Origin: Ornithinibacillus bavariensis
GTDB lineage: Bacteria > Bacillota > Bacilli > Bacillales > Amphibacillaceae
DNA length: 64,000 nucleotides
Direction of reading: 5' to 3'
Assembly (NCBI RefSeq): GCF_050433565.1
Contig: NZ_JBNPWZ010000001.1
Span: 372,001 to 436,000 of the forward strand
Shown piece after piece: positions 62,155 to 64,000 of this stretch (positions are counted from its first letter, which is position 1; every line of letters begins with the position of its first letter). The position numbers were made by a program, and so were the translations under genes. The notes below the pieces were generated by a model that was not told the DNA's origin, did not search any database, and saw only the letters and a list, made by a program, of their open reading frames with translations.

Positions 62155-64000
62155 ATGAAGATTCAATTTACAGGGGATGTAAATCAATTGTTATCAGGTA
62201 TTACTGAACTACAAAATGATTATGATTTTGTTGTTTCTAATCATGCTGATATTATTTTACATTGCAAGGAAAATAGATATGAAAAAAATCTTCACATTTC
62301 GTATCAGGATGGTAGGGGAACTATTACTTATCAAAAGCCTAGTCACTTTTTTAGAGCATTTGGATTGCTCCTTGAACACCTGCAAAAAGGGGAAATAGCG
62401 TTTTTTATTGAGGAGATACCACAATTTGAAACAATTGGTCCGATGTTCGATTTATCTAGAAATGCAGTATTAAAAACCGAAACATTTAAGGACTTAATCC
62501 GTAAATTAGCCGTCATGGGATTTGATTCCGCAATGCTTTATATGGAAGATATATATGAGGTAAGGAATGAGCCATATTTTGGATACATGCGTGGAAGATA
62601 TTCGCAAGTGGAATTAAAGTCCTTAGATGATTACGCCCATAACTTAGGGATAGAACTAATACCATGTATTCAGACACTTGCCCATTTGGAAGAATTTTTA
62701 AAATGGAATGCAGCTTATCGTTATAAAGATACAAGAGGTGCTTTATTACTGGAAAGTGATGATACTTATGACTTACTTGATACTATGATTCAATCAGTTA
62801 CAGCTCCTTTTAGGAGTAAGAGAATTCATATTGGTATGGACGAGGCTGAGGAAGTAGGAAGAGGAAGGTATTTAAATCTGAATGGCTATAAGCCACGATT
62901 CGAACTAATGGTTGAACATTTAGAAAAGGTATTAGCGATAACTGAAAAATATGGCCTAAAGGCAATGATGTGGAGTGATATGTTTTTAAAGCTTGCATCA
63001 AAAACTGGGGATCAATACAGTAAAAATACTGAAATGCCAGCGTATATTATCGAGAAAACGCCTAAAAATGTTCAATTAATGTACTGGCAATATAATCAAA
63101 CTGATGGAAATCATTATGAACAAATCATCGAGCAACATAAACGATTTAGTAAAACACCTGCCTTTGCCGGAGGAATGTGGATTTGGAATACTTTTGCACC
63201 TAATTACAATCTATCACTACCAGCAAGTAAGGCGGCACTTACCGCTTGTAAAAAGCACGGTGTGAAGGATGTCTTTGTTACCTTATGGGGTGATGATGGA
63301 TTTGAGAATAATGTTTACACAGCGTTATTTGGTCTACAATATTATGCAGAGCATGCATTTGCAAAGGAAATTGATGAAGAGGCATTAAAGGACAGGGTGA
63401 AATTCTGCACAGGGATTGATCCAGAGATGTTTTTTGTCCTAAATGAATTAGATACTCCTCCTGGAGTGAGTAAAGGGAATCTACAGCAAACAAATCCGTC
63501 GAAGTTTCTACTCTGGCAGGATGTTCTACTTGGACTATTTGACAAGCATGTAGAAGGATTAGAAATGCAACCACATTACGAAAAAATTGAGAAGAGAATA
63601 AATAACTATAGAATAAACCATCATGGGAATTTGGACTATATTTTTTCTGTACCAGAGAAGCTAAGTAGGGTGTTAGCACTCAAAGCAACAATTGGTGTCC
63701 AATTAAAACAAGCCTACGATACTAAGAATATGGATATACTAACAAACCTCGCTAATGTCCTTCTTCCAGAATTGATTGTAAGAGTCAAGGCTCTACGCGT
63801 TGCACATCGCGAACAATGGCTTAAACTGAATAAACCGTTTGGCTGGGAAGTAATTGATATTCGTTATGGTGGGCTAATAAACCGAATTGATACTGCTATT
63901 AAGAGGTTAAATGACTATTTAAATCATTCGATTGATTCGATTGAGGAATTAGAGCAGGAGCGGTTATTTTTTTCGCCAGATGTCCAAAACTCTACTAGCT
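62155..64000 (+). CDS. GH20-family beta-N-acetylhexosaminidase (partial, runs off the right edge)
   Basis: The frame is open from ATG 62155 to the end of the window (615 codons) and has no stop. GH20 features: the catalytic Asp-Glu pair D229-E230 in RIHIGMDEAEEVG, the preceding LGIELIPCIQTLAHLEEFL, and MWIWNTFAPNYN later. These cut terminal beta-linked GlcNAc or GalNAc. There is no signal peptide, so it acts in the cytoplasm on imported sugars such as muropeptides or chitobiose. GGAAGGTG precedes the ATG. It is about 200 bases after the dipeptidase; a separate promoter is likely. Confidence 0.88.
   Translation, partial: MKIQFTGDVNQLLSGITELQNDYDFVVSNHADIILHCKENRYEKNLHISYQDGRGTITYQKPSHFFRAFGLLLEHLQKGEIAFFIEEIPQFETIGPMFDLSRNAVLKTETFKDLIRKLAVMGFDSAMLYMEDIYEVRNEPYFGYMRGRYSQVELKSLDDYAHNLGIELIPCIQTLAHLEEFLKWNAAYRYKDTRGALLLESDDTYDLLDTMIQSVTAPFRSKRIHIGMDEAEEVGRGRYLNLNGYKPRFELMVEHLEKVLAITEKYGLKAMMWSDMFLKLASKTGDQYSKNTEMPAYIIEKTPKNVQLMYWQYNQTDGNHYEQIIEQHKRFSKTPAFAGGMWIWNTFAPNYNLSLPASKAALTACKKHGVKDVFVTLWGDDGFENNVYTALFGLQYYAEHAFAKEIDEEALKDRVKFCTGIDPEMFFVLNELDTPPGVSKGNLQQTNPSKFLLWQDVLLGLFDKHVEGLEMQPHYEKIEKRINNYRINHHGNLDYIFSVPEKLSRVLALKATIGVQLKQAYDTKNMDILTNLANVLLPELIVRVKALRVAHREQWLKLNKPFGWEVIDIRYGGLINRIDTAIKRLNDYLNHSIDSIEELEQERLFFSPDVQNSTS

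Noticed and set aside
1..64000. Mobile elements, CRISPR arrays, tRNA and rRNA genes
   Set aside because: I looked for transposase motifs, integrase motifs, regularly spaced repeats and conserved RNA cores and found none that hold up.

Overview
The window reads as chromosomal DNA from a low-GC, endospore-forming member of the Bacillaceae, most like Oceanobacillus, Ornithinibacillus or Virgibacillus; this is inferred from gene content. Supporting signs are A+T-rich intergenic DNA, strong Shine-Dalgarno sites, frequent TTG and GTG starts, an alpha/beta-type small acid-soluble spore protein gene, a Spo0A-box-like site, an mtlA-mtlR-mtlF-mtlD operon, and Bacillales families such as YitT, DUF2512, DUF3006 and a CbpA-like CBS-ACT protein. 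I see no insertion sequence, prophage, CRISPR array, rRNA or tRNA.

Layout. 0.3-5.5 kb: mannitol PTS operon with a palindromic MtlR-operator candidate and a cre-like site. 5.9-6.3 kb: orphan protein with a C-terminal hydrophobic tail. 6.6-18 kb: the most striking region. Two c-di-GMP-I (GEMM-I) riboswitches, each followed by an intrinsic terminator, precede a compact chemosensory operon (CheX-like phosphatase, MCP, CheA, CheW, CheY) and a 1792-residue protein (degenerate kinase, AAA ATPase, TPR-like helices, GAF, GGDEF with intact GGEEF, GAF). A c-di-GMP synthase candidate and a sensory array are thus both placed under c-di-GMP control. 18-26.5 kb: LRR-TraB/GumN lipoprotein, DMT permease, lipoprotein, CbpA-like c-di-AMP sensor, RNase HI-like protein, M20 hydrolase with an N-acylamino-acid racemase-like enolase-superfamily enzyme, and a cell-wall amidase. 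27-29.5 kb: three exported helical proteins and a type I signal peptidase. 29.7-32 kb: amino-acid ABC importer. 32-36.2 kb (mostly minus strand): proline dehydrogenase, an atypical SDR, and a ComEC/ComEA-like secreted lipoprotein flanked by two DUF3006 genes.

36-48 kb: YitT protein, secreted lipase-like hydrolase, CorA transporter, then a two-component system divergent from a DUF418-ABC exporter operon; matching 11-bp-period direct repeats lie at the same distance from both -10 elements, so the regulator probably controls both units. DUF2512, YciI and CoxG-like genes follow. 48-57.6 kb: an unlisted 43-codon gene, asparagine synthetase, a C39-like protease behind a structured intergenic element, a HAD phosphatase, DUF4190, a frameshifted exported-protein pseudogene, a membrane-anchored protein, an alpha/beta hydrolase and a flavin oxidase. 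57.6-64 kb: AAA-LuxR regulator, spore protein gene, and a cell-wall or peptide scavenging run (class-I-amidotransferase-like gamma-glutamyl hydrolase, M19 dipeptidase, GH20 hexosaminidase that runs off the right edge).

All functional assignments come from motifs and remembered family features; no database search was possible.
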